Positions 9,675 to 17,556 of a stretch of DNA of 64,000 nt are shown here, in pieces. Origin of the DNA: Sedimenticola thiotaurini (GTDB lineage: Bacteria > Pseudomonadota > Gammaproteobacteria > Chromatiales > Chromatiaceae). Under the pieces are notes generated by a model that saw only the letters and a program-made list of their open reading frames with translations, ran no database searches and was not told the DNA's origin. The stretch spans positions 2,232,001-2,296,000 of the forward strand of contig NZ_CP011412.1 in NCBI RefSeq assembly GCF_001007875.1, given 5' to 3'. The translations under genes and the position numbers were made by a program. Every line of letters starts with the position of its first letter. The stretch's first letter is position 1.

Positions 9675-10667
9675 ATGAAGCGCCTGAGCGGATTGTTTCT
9701 TCTGGCGGTGGCCATCGTGGTGCTGCCGATCATTTTTCCCGATAACTATTTTGTCACCGTGGTCGGCGTCTCGGCCGGGCTGCACGCCATCCTCGCCGTC
9801 AGCCTCAACCTGCTGATGGGCTATGCCGGCCAGATCTCCCTGGGCCATGCCGCCTTCTTCGGCATCGGCGCCTACAGCTCGGCCATTCTGACCACCCGCT
9901 ACGGCTGGAACCCCTGGCCGAGCCTGCTGGTCGGCCTCGCCTTCACCGGCACCCTGGCCTACATCGTGGCGCGCCCGATCCTCAAGCTCAAGGGCCACTA
10001 CCTGGCCATGGCCACCCTGGGCCTGGGCATTATCGTGCACATCTTTATTGTCCAGCTCGGCTGGCTCACCGGCGGGCCGGATGGCCTGGGGGGTATCCCC
10101 ACCCTCTCCCTGTTCGGCTGGACGGTGGACAGTGACGAGCGCTGGTATATGGTGATTGGCGGGTTGCTGCTGCTGGTGGTGTGGCTGGCGCTGAACATCA
10201 TCGATTCCCGCAGCGGCCGCGCCCTGCGCGCCCTGCACGGCTCCGAGGTGGCGGCCGAGATGATGGGTATCAACACCGCCGCCACCAAGACCGGCGTGTT
10301 CGTGCTCGCCGCCCTGATCGCCGCCCTGGCCGGCAGCGTGTTCGCCCACCAGCAGGCCTTTGTCAGTCCCGACTCGTTCAGCTTTGCCTTCTCCATCGAG
10401 CTGGTCACCATGGTGGTACTGGGCGGCATGGCCTCCACCTACGGCGCCGTGCTCGGCGCCATTATCCTCACCTTCCTGCCCGAGCTGCTGGTGGTGTTCG
10501 AGGATTACGAGGTGATGATCTTCGGCGCCATCCTGATGGGCATGATGATCTTCCTGCCCCAGGGCCTGTTCGTCGGCCTGCTGGAGCTGTTGCGCAAGCT
10601 CATCCGTCGCTCCCGGCCGGCCAACCTCTCTACTCCACAGAAGGAGGATCCCCATGGCGCTGCTTGA
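9675..10667 (+). CDS. Branched-chain-type ABC transporter permease (LivM-like)
   Basis: Second membrane permease of the importer, 330 residues. LNLLMGYAGQISLGHAAFFGIGAYSSAIL near residue 40 and the coupling-loop region ELVTMVVLGGMASTYGAVLGA near residue 245 are typical of LivM. Multiple hydrophobic helices span the chain, and a basic tail (LRKLIRRSRP) ends it. The last 14 bases overlap the start of the LivG-like ATPase, which has its own AAGGAGGA ribosome site inside this gene. Confidence 0.9.
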   Translation: MKRLSGLFLLAVAIVVLPIIFPDNYFVTVVGVSAGLHAILAVSLNLLMGYAGQISLGHAAFFGIGAYSSAILTTRYGWNPWPSLLVGLAFTGTLAYIVARPILKLKGHYLAMATLGLGIIVHIFIVQLGWLTGGPDGLGGIPTLSLFGWTVDSDERWYMVIGGLLLLVVWLALNIIDSRSGRALRALHGSEVAAEMMGINTAATKTGVFVLAALIAALAGSVFAHQQAFVSPDSFSFAFSIELVTMVVLGGMASTYGAVLGAIILTFLPELLVVFEDYEVMIFGAILMGMMIFLPQGLFVGLLELLRKLIRRSRPANLSTPQKEDPHGAA

Positions 10668-11427
10668 GGTCCAGGATCTGACCATCTCCTTTGGCGGTGT
10701 GACCGCCATTGCCGATCTCCACTTCGAGGTCCCGGAGAGCCAGGTCTATGCGGTGATCGGTCCCAACGGGGCCGGCAAGACCACCCTGTTCAACATGCTC
10801 TCCGGCATCTACCGGCCCAACGAGGGGAGTATCCGTTTCCAGGGCCAGGAGATCGTCGGCCGCCGGCCCCACCAGGTGGCCCGGATGGGTATCTCCCGTA
10901 CCTTCCAGAACCTGCAGATGTTCTTCAACATGAGCGTGCTGGATAACGTCAAGGTGGGCTGTCATCTGCGCACCCACAGCCGGCTCTGGAGTGCCGCCCT
11001 GCGCCTGCCCAACATCCGCCGCGAGGAGCGCCAGGCCGAGGAGTGGGCTCGGGAGGCGCTGGTGTTCTGCGGCCTGGAGGCCTATATCGACCAGCCTGCC
11101 GATGCCCTCTCCTACGGGGTGTTGAAGCGGGTCGAGATCGCCCGCGCCCTGGCCGCCCGGCCCAGGCTGCTGCTGATGGACGAGCCGGCCGCCGGGCTCA
11201 ACGATACCGAGACGGTGGAGATGCGCGAGCTGATCCGCCGCATCAGCCAGACCGGGGTCAGCGTGCTGCTGGTGGAGCACAACATGGGGCTGGTGATGCA
11301 GGTCTCCGACCGCATCCTGGTGATCGATTATGGCAGTCGCCTGGCCGAGGGGCTGCCGCAGGAGATACAGAACAACCCGAAGGTGATCGAGGCCTATCTG
11401 GGTGGGGAGGTGCAGTATGCCGTCTGA
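10654..11427 (+). CDS. ABC transporter ATP-binding protein (LivG-like)
   Basis: Cytoplasmic ATPase subunit, 257 residues. Walker A is GPNGAGKTTLFNM at about residues 36-48 and Walker B is LLLMDEPAAGL. The signature position reads LSYGVLKRVEIARALA rather than the canonical LSGGQ, as is common in LivG, and the H-loop is LLVEHNMGLVM. It overlaps the LivM-like gene by 14 bases and the LivF-like gene by 11, so the three are tightly coupled. Confidence 0.92.
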   Translation: MALLEVQDLTISFGGVTAIADLHFEVPESQVYAVIGPNGAGKTTLFNMLSGIYRPNEGSIRFQGQEIVGRRPHQVARMGISRTFQNLQMFFNMSVLDNVKVGCHLRTHSRLWSAALRLPNIRREERQAEEWAREALVFCGLEAYIDQPADALSYGVLKRVEIARALAARPRLLLMDEPAAGLNDTETVEMRELIRRISQTGVSVLLVEHNMGLVMQVSDRILVIDYGSRLAEGLPQEIQNNPKVIEAYLGGEVQYAV

Positions 11428-12139
11428 GGCCCTGTTACAGGTAACCGAACTGACCGCCCATTATGGACCGATCCAGGCCCTGCACGGCATCTCCCTGGAG
11501 GTGAAGCCGGGTGAGCTGGTGGCCATGGTGGGCGCCAACGGTGCCGGCAAGACCACCCTGCTGCACACCCTCTCCAACGTGCACAAGGCGAGCGGCGGCA
11601 GCGTGATCTTTGATGGGCAGGAGATCACCCGCACCGCGCCGCACAAGATCGTCCAGGCCGGTATCTGTCATATCCCCGAGGGGCGTCAGGTGTTCGCGCC
11701 GCTGAGTGTGGAGGATAACCTGCTGCTGGGCAGTTTTACCCGGCGCAAGGAGAAGGCCTGGGTGGCCGAGGAGCTGGAGCGGATCTACCAGCTGTTCCCG
11801 ATCCTGCAGGAGAAGCGCCGCCAGGCGGCCGGTACCCTGTCGGGGGGGCAGCAGCAGATGCTGGCCATGGGCCGGGCGCTGCTGGGCCGGCCCAAGCTGC
11901 TGTTGCTCGATGAGCCCTCCATGGGGCTGGCGCCGCTGCTGGTGGCGGAGATCTTCCGGGTGGTACGCGAGCTCAATGAGCGGGGCGTGACCATCCTGCT
12001 GGTGGAGCAGAACGCCAAGGCGGCGCTCGGCATCGCCGATCGCGGCTATGTGCTGGAGACCGGCCGGGTGGTACTGAGTGCCGCTGCCGACGAACTGCTG
12101 GCCGATGAGGCGGTGCAGAAGGCCTACCTGGGCCACTGA
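11417..12139 (+). CDS. ABC transporter ATP-binding protein (LivF-like)
   Basis: Second ATPase subunit, 240 residues. Walker A GANGAGKTTLLHT, signature LSGGQQQMLAMGRAL, Walker B LLLLDEPSMGLAPLL and the LVEQNAKAAL H-loop variant (Gln for His, usual in LivF) are all present. ATG 11417 is preferred over an in-frame GTG at 11402, which would add five residues and lies in the ribosome site GGGGAGGTG. It completes a five-part importer with no gene missing. Confidence 0.92.
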   Translation: MPSEALLQVTELTAHYGPIQALHGISLEVKPGELVAMVGANGAGKTTLLHTLSNVHKASGGSVIFDGQEITRTAPHKIVQAGICHIPEGRQVFAPLSVEDNLLLGSFTRRKEKAWVAEELERIYQLFPILQEKRRQAAGTLSGGQQQMLAMGRALLGRPKLLLLDEPSMGLAPLLVAEIFRVVRELNERGVTILLVEQNAKAALGIADRGYVLETGRVVLSAAADELLADEAVQKAYLGH

Positions 12140-12193
12140 TAAACGATGGCCCGGGCCAGCCGGGTGATTAACAAGACCGAGGTTGAAGACGCT

Positions 12194-12850
12194 ATGTATG
12201 TGGAACAGATCATGACCCGCGCCGTGGATACCGTGACGGCCGATATGAAGCTCAGCCATGCGGCCCAGGTGATGCGGGAGAAGAGCCGGCGTTATCTGCC
12301 GGTGGTGGATGACAAGAACCACCTGGTGGGGCTGTTCAGCCAGAAGGAGCTGGATCGGGCCGAGCCCTCCGCCATCACCACCCTGTCGGTGGGCGAGGTG
12401 AACTATCTCACCGCCAAGATCACGGTCGGTGAGCTGATGGTGCGGGAGGTGATCACCTGCGCCCCCGATACCCTGGTGGAGGATGCGGGCCGGCTGATCC
12501 GGGACCGGCGCATCGGCAATCTGCCGGTGATCGACAACGGCGAGCTGGTCGGGGTGGTCAGTGAGACCGATATCCTGGACTTCTTCCTGGATGTGATGGG
12601 CTGCGGGATGGACAACGCCACCCGCATCGCGGTCAGCCTGCCCAACCGGGCCCGCGCCCTCGGCAGCCTGCTGCATGAGATCAACGACGCCGGCGGCTAT
12701 ATCGCCACCGTGGTGTCACCCGTCTCCCAGATGAGCAGCCCCAAACGGGTCGCCATCGTGCGCTATACCGCTGAACAGCCGCAGCAGGTCGATGAGACTC
12801 TGCGCCAGCAGGGTTACACCTTACTCTCGGAAAAACTGCCACAGCGGTAA
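12194..12850 (+). CDS. CBS-CBS-ACT domain protein
   Basis: Soluble protein of 218 residues, or 234 if translation begins at ATG 12146. Two CBS domains (MYVEQIMTRAVDTVTAD... and GELMVREVITCAPDTLVED...) form a nucleotide-binding Bateman module. The C-terminal 85 residues (TRIAVSLPNRARALGSLLHEIN...) look like an ACT domain, as in AcuB-type proteins. It lies downstream of the LivF-like gene in the same direction, with a 54-base gap, and ahead of paaI. A regulatory role on CoA-ester or transport activity is guessed from context only. The 12194 start was chosen because homologous CBS proteins usually begin MYVEQIM and a GAGG lies 11 bases upstream. Confidence 0.72.
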   Translation: MYVEQIMTRAVDTVTADMKLSHAAQVMREKSRRYLPVVDDKNHLVGLFSQKELDRAEPSAITTLSVGEVNYLTAKITVGELMVREVITCAPDTLVEDAGRLIRDRRIGNLPVIDNGELVGVVSETDILDFFLDVMGCGMDNATRIAVSLPNRARALGSLLHEINDAGGYIATVVSPVSQMSSPKRVAIVRYTAEQPQQVDETLRQQGYTLLSEKLPQR

Positions 12851-12944
12851 CTTTATAATCAGCCGCCGTCTCCTATGGAACGGTATCCTTTGCAACAGAA
12901 AGGGCTTGGTCATCCCAGCCCCCACGTTTTAGAATAGGGTCTTT

Positions 12945-13403
12945 ATGTCGACAGAAACAGCACAGCAAGCCGAGCGGATCGGCCACTGGATGGAGCAGCA
13001 GGACAAGTTTGCCCGGCTGCTGGGTATCAAACTGGAAGCAGCCAGCCCGGGTTACGCCCGCGCCTCCCTGACCGTGCGGCCGGACATGCTCAACGCGGTT
13101 CAGGTCACCCAGGGCGGCGTCACCTTCACCCTGGCGGATTTCGCCTTTGCGGTCGCCTCCAATTCCCACGGCATCACATCGCTGGCCCTGTCGACCCAAC
13201 TCAGTTTCCCCGGGACGAGCCGTGAAGGTGACCGGTTGATCGCCGAAGCCCGGGAAGAGAATTCAACCAAACGCACCGGTCTCTACACGGTGGAGGTGCG
13301 AACCGCTGAAGGTCGCCTGGTGGGACTGTTCAGCGGTACGGTGTTCCGTCGATCCGACCTGGTTGCCGACTGGATGGAGAAAAATGCTGATCCCGGAGGA
13401 TAA
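12945..13403 (+). CDS. paaI: Phenylacetyl-CoA pathway thioesterase PaaI
   Basis: Hotdog-fold acyl-CoA thioesterase, 152 residues. The PaaI segment QGGVTFTLADFAFAVASNSHG, near residues 58-78, contains the catalytic Asp region and the Asn-Ser-His that marks this family. PaaI is thought to hydrolyse dead-end ring-hydroxylated phenylacetyl-CoA and release trapped CoA. It sits three bases upstream of the second ligase gene, implying coupled translation. Confidence 0.9.
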   Translation: MSTETAQQAERIGHWMEQQDKFARLLGIKLEAASPGYARASLTVRPDMLNAVQVTQGGVTFTLADFAFAVASNSHGITSLALSTQLSFPGTSREGDRLIAEAREENSTKRTGLYTVEVRTAEGRLVGLFSGTVFRRSDLVADWMEKNADPGG

Positions 13404-13406
13404 AAA

Positions 13407-14708
13407 ATGATACTGCATTCCGATTTTGAAACCATGCCCAGGGAAGAGCTGGAAGCACTCCAGCTGAAGCGCCTGAAAGCGACGGTGGAGCGCTGTTATC
13501 ACACGGTTAAATTTTATCGGAATGCGATGGATGAGCTGGGGGTAAAACCCGAACACATCAAGAAGTTGAGTGATGTCAGCCATCTCCCTTATACCAAGAA
13601 GGAACACCTGCGGGAGAACTATCCGTTTGGCCTGTTCGCCGTTCCTACAGAACAGGTGGTGCGGGTACACGCCTCCTCCGGCACCACGGGCAAACCTACC
13701 GTGGTGGGTTACACCAAACGGGATATCCGCACCTGGAGCCAACTGGTGGCGCGCTGCCTCTCCGCCGCCGGTCTGCATGCCGGGGACCGGCTGCACAACG
13801 CCTATGGCTACGGCCTGTTTACCGGTGGTCTGGGCCTGCACTTCGGCGGTGAAGAGCTGGGCGTCATGGTCACTCCGATGTCAGGCGGCCAGACCCAGAA
13901 GCAGCTCATGCTGCTGCAGGATTTTGCCCCCACCGCCATCAGCTGCACCCCCTCCTATGCCCTGAATCTGGCCGAGGCTGCCGAAGAGATGGGCGTCAAT
14001 ATCCGTAAACTGCCGCTCCGGGTCGGTATCCACGGCGCCGAGCCCTGGACCGAGGAGATGCGCTACGAACTGGAGTCCCGTCTCGGTATCGATTGCGTCG
14101 ATATCTACGGCCTCTCCGAGGTGATGGGGCCGGGCGTCGGCAACGAGTGTATCGAGGCCAAGAATGGCCTGCACATCTGGGAGGATCACTTCCTGGTGGA
14201 GTGTGTTGACGTGGATACCGGCAAGCCGGTTCCCTACGGCGAGGAGGGTGAAATCGTCTTCACATCCCTGACCAAAGAGGCGTTCCCCATTATCCGATAC
14301 CGCACCCGGGACATCTCGGTGCTGGACAAGGCGCCGTGCAAGTGTGGCCGTACCCACGTGCGCATGCAACGCATCACCGGTCGCAGCGACGACATGCTGA
14401 TCATCCGCGGCGTCAATGTCTATCCGACCCAGGTTGAGGCGATACTGATGCAGAGTGAAATCCTGTCGCCCTTCTACCAGATCGAACTGTTCCGCGAAGG
14501 CAGTATGGACTCCATGGTGGTCAACGTGGAGGGCAGTCCCCCACTGATGGAGCAGCCCCAGGAAGCCCGGGACCGCACCGCCGCCAAGGTGGTGCGTGAC
14601 ATCAAGGACTTCATCGGTGTCTCCTGTAAAGTGGTGATCAAGGGCGTGGGCGAGCTGCCGCGCTCCGAGGGCAAAGCGGTTCGGGTGATCGATCACCGGA
14701 AAAAGTAA
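13407..14708 (+). CDS. Phenylacetate-CoA ligase, copy 2
   Basis: Second AMP-forming arylacetate-CoA ligase, 433 residues, clearly homologous to the gene at 6019 but diverged. SSGTTGK lies at about 90-96, DIYGLSEVMGPGV is present, and GRSDDMLIIRGVNVYPTQVEA closes the adenylation domain. Unlike copy 1 it has a cysteine pair, KAPCKCGRTH, just before the hinge, as in ligases associated with anaerobic aryl-acid pathways. It probably activates phenylacetate or a substituted arylacetate. It follows paaI by three bases and precedes a hairpin and iorAB. Confidence 0.88.
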   Translation: MILHSDFETMPREELEALQLKRLKATVERCYHTVKFYRNAMDELGVKPEHIKKLSDVSHLPYTKKEHLRENYPFGLFAVPTEQVVRVHASSGTTGKPTVVGYTKRDIRTWSQLVARCLSAAGLHAGDRLHNAYGYGLFTGGLGLHFGGEELGVMVTPMSGGQTQKQLMLLQDFAPTAISCTPSYALNLAEAAEEMGVNIRKLPLRVGIHGAEPWTEEMRYELESRLGIDCVDIYGLSEVMGPGVGNECIEAKNGLHIWEDHFLVECVDVDTGKPVPYGEEGEIVFTSLTKEAFPIIRYRTRDISVLDKAPCKCGRTHVRMQRITGRSDDMLIIRGVNVYPTQVEAILMQSEILSPFYQIELFREGSMDSMVVNVEGSPPLMEQPQEARDRTAAKVVRDIKDFIGVSCKVVIKGVGELPRSEGKAVRVIDHRKK

Positions 14709-14742
14709 CGCTATCCCACTTTATAGTAATATAGTGCGATTC

Positions 14743-14771
14743 CAGGGGGCTGGCCGATGTGGCAGCCCCTG
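14743..14771 (+). terminator. Hairpin between the second ligase and iorA
   Basis: CAGGGGGCTG (14743-14752) pairs with CAGCCCCTG (14763-14771) with one bulged G and a ten-base loop, and TTGTTT follows. It looks like a weak intrinsic terminator ending the transport/ligase transcript. An ATG at 14757 that opens the iorA frame lies in the loop, which argues against that codon as the start. Confidence 0.5.
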
Positions 14772-14798
14772 TTGTTTCAAGTGTCAGAGGTGAATATT

Positions 14799-16697
14799 GT
14801 GAGTGCAGTCCCCCCATTGAGCGAATCGAACCGGCGCTTCATGTCGGGAAATGAGGCCATAGCGCGCGGGGCCTGGGAAGCCGGCTGTAATCTCGCCGCC
14901 GCCTACCCCGGCACCCCGTCGACCGAAATTCTGGAGTATGCAGCCCATTACCCGGAGATGTACACCGAATGGTCGGTGAACGAAAAGGTCTCCCTGGAAG
15001 TGGCCATCGGCGCCTCACTGGCGGGCAGCCGCGCCCTCTGCGCCATGAAGCATGTGGGACTGAATGTGGCCTCGGACGCCCTGATGAGCCAGACCCTGGC
15101 CGGCGTCGGGGCCGGACTGGTGATCGCGGTAGCCGATGACGTGGGCCTCTCCTCTTCGCAGAATGAGCAGGACTCCCGCTTCTGGGGCCGCTTTGCCCAT
15201 GTGCCGGTACTGGAACCGGCCGATACCCAGGAAGCCTATGAATTCGTCCGGCGCGGATTTGAGCTGTCCGAACAGTTCAACACCCCGGTTATCCTCCGTC
15301 TGACCACCCGGATCTGTCATGTAAAAGGCGTGGTCAACCTGGGGCAACGGCAGGAGATAAGCCGCAACGAAGGGTTCGTCAAGGACCCGGCGCGCCTGAT
15401 CATGACCCCCGGCGTGGCCAAAAAGCGCCTGCCCATGATGTTCGAACGGGACGAGGAAGTTCAGCGGCACAGTGAAGCCAGTGAACTGAACTTCATCCAG
15501 GCCGGCAGTGACCGGCGGGTCGGCTTTGTCACCTCGGGACCGACCTATATGCACGTCAGAGAAGCATTCCCGGATGCACCACTGATCAAACTCGGCCTCA
15601 GCTACCCGGTACCCTTCGACAGGATCCGGCAATTGGCGGATCAGGTGGACCAGCTGGTCGTGGTTGAAGAGGTGGAACCCCTGCTGGAGACCGAGCTGAA
15701 GGCGGCCGGTATTGAACTGCTGGGCAAGGAGATACTGCCGCGCATCGGGGAGCTCTCCCCCAATGTGCTGCGTCCGGCCATCGCCGGGCTGCTGGGCGAG
15801 GAAGTTGTGGAGGAGGCTCCGGTCAAACCACCGGTGGAGATCAAGCCACCGGCACCACGTATCGATCCGGCCACCGGTATCAACGTGTTCCCCCGCCCCC
15901 CCACCATGTGCGTGGCCTGTCCGCACCTGGGCATCTACTACTGCCTGTCGAAAATCCGCAACACCACCATCTCCGGTGATATCGGCTGCTACACCCTGGG
16001 TGCCGGGCACCCCTGGAACGCCCTCGACACCACCATCTGCATGGGCGCCTCCATGGGTATCGCCCACGGACTGGACAAGGGACGGGTCGAGGCGGACAAG
16101 GACAAGAAAGTGATCGCGGTGATCGGCGACTCCACCTTCATGCACATGGGCATGCAGGGACTTCTCGACATCACCTATAACAAGGGTAATGTCACCATCC
16201 TGCTGCTGGATAACCGGGCGGTGGGCATGACCGGTGGCCAGGACAATCCGGCCAGTGGCCGGGATATCCACGGCGAGGAGGCGATGCAGGTCGATTTCCG
16301 CAAGCTGTGCGAAGCCCTGGGGGTCAAGCCGGAACGGATCCACGAGGTGAACCCCTACGAACTGCCCACCCTGTTCACCGCACTGCGGCAGGAGGTGAAA
16401 GTTCCCGAGCCATCGGTCATCATCACCAATCAGCCCTGTGTGCTGGTGGACCATTACGGTGCCCAACCGGCTCTGACCGTGGACGATGACAAGTGTACCG
16501 GATGCGGAAACTGTCTGGACATCGGCTGCCCGGCGATCCTGGTAACCCGTCGCGAAACCGTGGTGAAACCCAACGGCAGCGAGAAGGAGCTGGCCTTCGT
16601 GAAGATCGACAGCGGCGCCTGCACCGGCTGCGATCTCTGTCCCAAGACCTGCGGCCCGGACGCCATCGTGCCACTGGCGAACTATGTCCGGCAGTGA
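14799..16697 (+). CDS. iorA: Indolepyruvate/arylpyruvate ferredoxin oxidoreductase, alpha subunit
   Basis: Large TPP- and Fe-S-dependent subunit, 632 residues, converting arylpyruvates (indolepyruvate, phenylpyruvate) and CoA to arylacetyl-CoA, CO2 and reduced ferredoxin. The N-terminal pyrimidine-binding domain (AAYPGTPSTEILEYA) comes first. The TPP domain has MCVACPHLGIYYCL, GDIGCYTLGAGHPW and GDSTFMHMGMQGLLD. Two ferredoxin-type clusters end the chain: KCTGCGNCLDIGCP and ACTGCDLCPKTCGP. GTG 14799 is chosen, eight bases after CAGAGG; an ATG at 14757 falls within an upstream hairpin. It forms a complex with the product of the next gene. Confidence 0.9.
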   Translation: MSAVPPLSESNRRFMSGNEAIARGAWEAGCNLAAAYPGTPSTEILEYAAHYPEMYTEWSVNEKVSLEVAIGASLAGSRALCAMKHVGLNVASDALMSQTLAGVGAGLVIAVADDVGLSSSQNEQDSRFWGRFAHVPVLEPADTQEAYEFVRRGFELSEQFNTPVILRLTTRICHVKGVVNLGQRQEISRNEGFVKDPARLIMTPGVAKKRLPMMFERDEEVQRHSEASELNFIQAGSDRRVGFVTSGPTYMHVREAFPDAPLIKLGLSYPVPFDRIRQLADQVDQLVVVEEVEPLLETELKAAGIELLGKEILPRIGELSPNVLRPAIAGLLGEEVVEEAPVKPPVEIKPPAPRIDPATGINVFPRPPTMCVACPHLGIYYCLSKIRNTTISGDIGCYTLGAGHPWNALDTTICMGASMGIAHGLDKGRVEADKDKKVIAVIGDSTFMHMGMQGLLDITYNKGNVTILLLDNRAVGMTGGQDNPASGRDIHGEEAMQVDFRKLCEALGVKPERIHEVNPYELPTLFTALRQEVKVPEPSVIITNQPCVLVDHYGAQPALTVDDDKCTGCGNCLDIGCPAILVTRRETVVKPNGSEKELAFVKIDSGACTGCDLCPKTCGPDAIVPLANYVRQ

Positions 16698-16742
16698 TAC
16701 AGGGCCTTTAATGAATCCGTTTATCAGAACTGAGTACCTATT

Positions 16743-17345
16743 GTGAGCGAAAACAAAATCACCAATATCCTGGTGGCTGGCATCGGCGGTCAGGGTGTCA
16801 TGACCGCTGCCGAAATCCTCTCCCAGACCGCCCTTGCCCAGGGCTTTGATGTTAAAAAGACCGAAGTGGCGGGCATGGCACAGCGGGGTGGCGTGGTGAC
16901 TTCCCATGTGCGCTTCGGCAGCCAGGTGCTGTCCCCCGCCATCCCCCCTGGCGAGGCCGATATCCTGGTGGGGTTTGAGCCGGCCGAGGCACTGCGCTGG
17001 TGCAGCCATCTGCGTCCCGAAGGGGTGATCATGATCAACACCACGCGCCAGGAACCGCCGGTGGTGAGCCTCGGGCTGTACGACTACCCTGAGGATCCGG
17101 TAGGGGAAATCACCAACACCGGTATCGAGTGCCACGCCTTTGATGCCGGTGCCATCGCCCGCGAGCTGGGTAACTTCAAACTGGTCAACACGGTCATGCT
17201 GGGCGCCATCTCCGAACTGCTGCCGTTCTCTGCGGAAGTGCTGAAGGCGGAAATCCTGGACCGTTTCCGGGGCCGCAAGCCAACTCTGGTGGATATCAAC
17301 GAGAAGGCCTTCGAACTGGGTCGTCAGGCTGCTGCGGACAACTAG
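16743..17345 (+). CDS. iorB: Indolepyruvate/arylpyruvate ferredoxin oxidoreductase, beta subunit
   Basis: Gamma-type small subunit of the 2-oxoacid:acceptor oxidoreductase family, 200 residues. The N-terminal VAGIGGQGVMTAAEILSQTAL motif and KKTEVAGMAQRGGVVTSHVR are standard. The start is GTG 16743 with only a poor ribosome site, 45 bases after iorA. With iorA it gives a route from phenylalanine-, tyrosine- or tryptophan-derived arylpyruvates to arylacetyl-CoA that bypasses the ligases, linking amino-acid catabolism with the paa genes. Confidence 0.9.
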   Translation: MSENKITNILVAGIGGQGVMTAAEILSQTALAQGFDVKKTEVAGMAQRGGVVTSHVRFGSQVLSPAIPPGEADILVGFEPAEALRWCSHLRPEGVIMINTTRQEPPVVSLGLYDYPEDPVGEITNTGIECHAFDAGAIARELGNFKLVNTVMLGAISELLPFSAEVLKAEILDRFRGRKPTLVDINEKAFELGRQAAADN

Positions 17346-17556
17346 TCCACGGGGCATCGGCAGTCCCAGCATAAGTTCAACCTGACACAACCCTGGACAG
17401 GGCATCCCGCTCCCCGGTAACCCGCCTTACCGGCCGGAGCGGTGGCCCGATTCCACCTCCGCACTCCCCAAGGTGAGCAATTTCCGCTATGCTGCCCGCT
17501 GTACTGATCCGGCCGGTCCCGTACCAGCCGCTCCACCCGAATCCCGAGTCACACAG

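Noticed and set aside
12906-12935. Promoter TTGGTC-N18-TAGAAT before paaI
   Set aside because: It would start transcription only a few bases before the paaI ATG, leaving no ribosome site, and the gene is better read as part of the upstream transcript.
14757-14798. ATG start of iorA at 14757
   Set aside because: The codon lies in the loop of a terminator-like hairpin and lacks a ribosome site; GTG 14799 has CAGAGG at good distance.
15015-17405. 796-codon minus-strand open frame opposite iorA/iorB
   Set aside because: It mirrors codon position bias of the GC-rich iorAB genes; the translation is His/Asp/Gly-rich with no domain, while the plus strand has unmistakable ferredoxin and TPP motifs.
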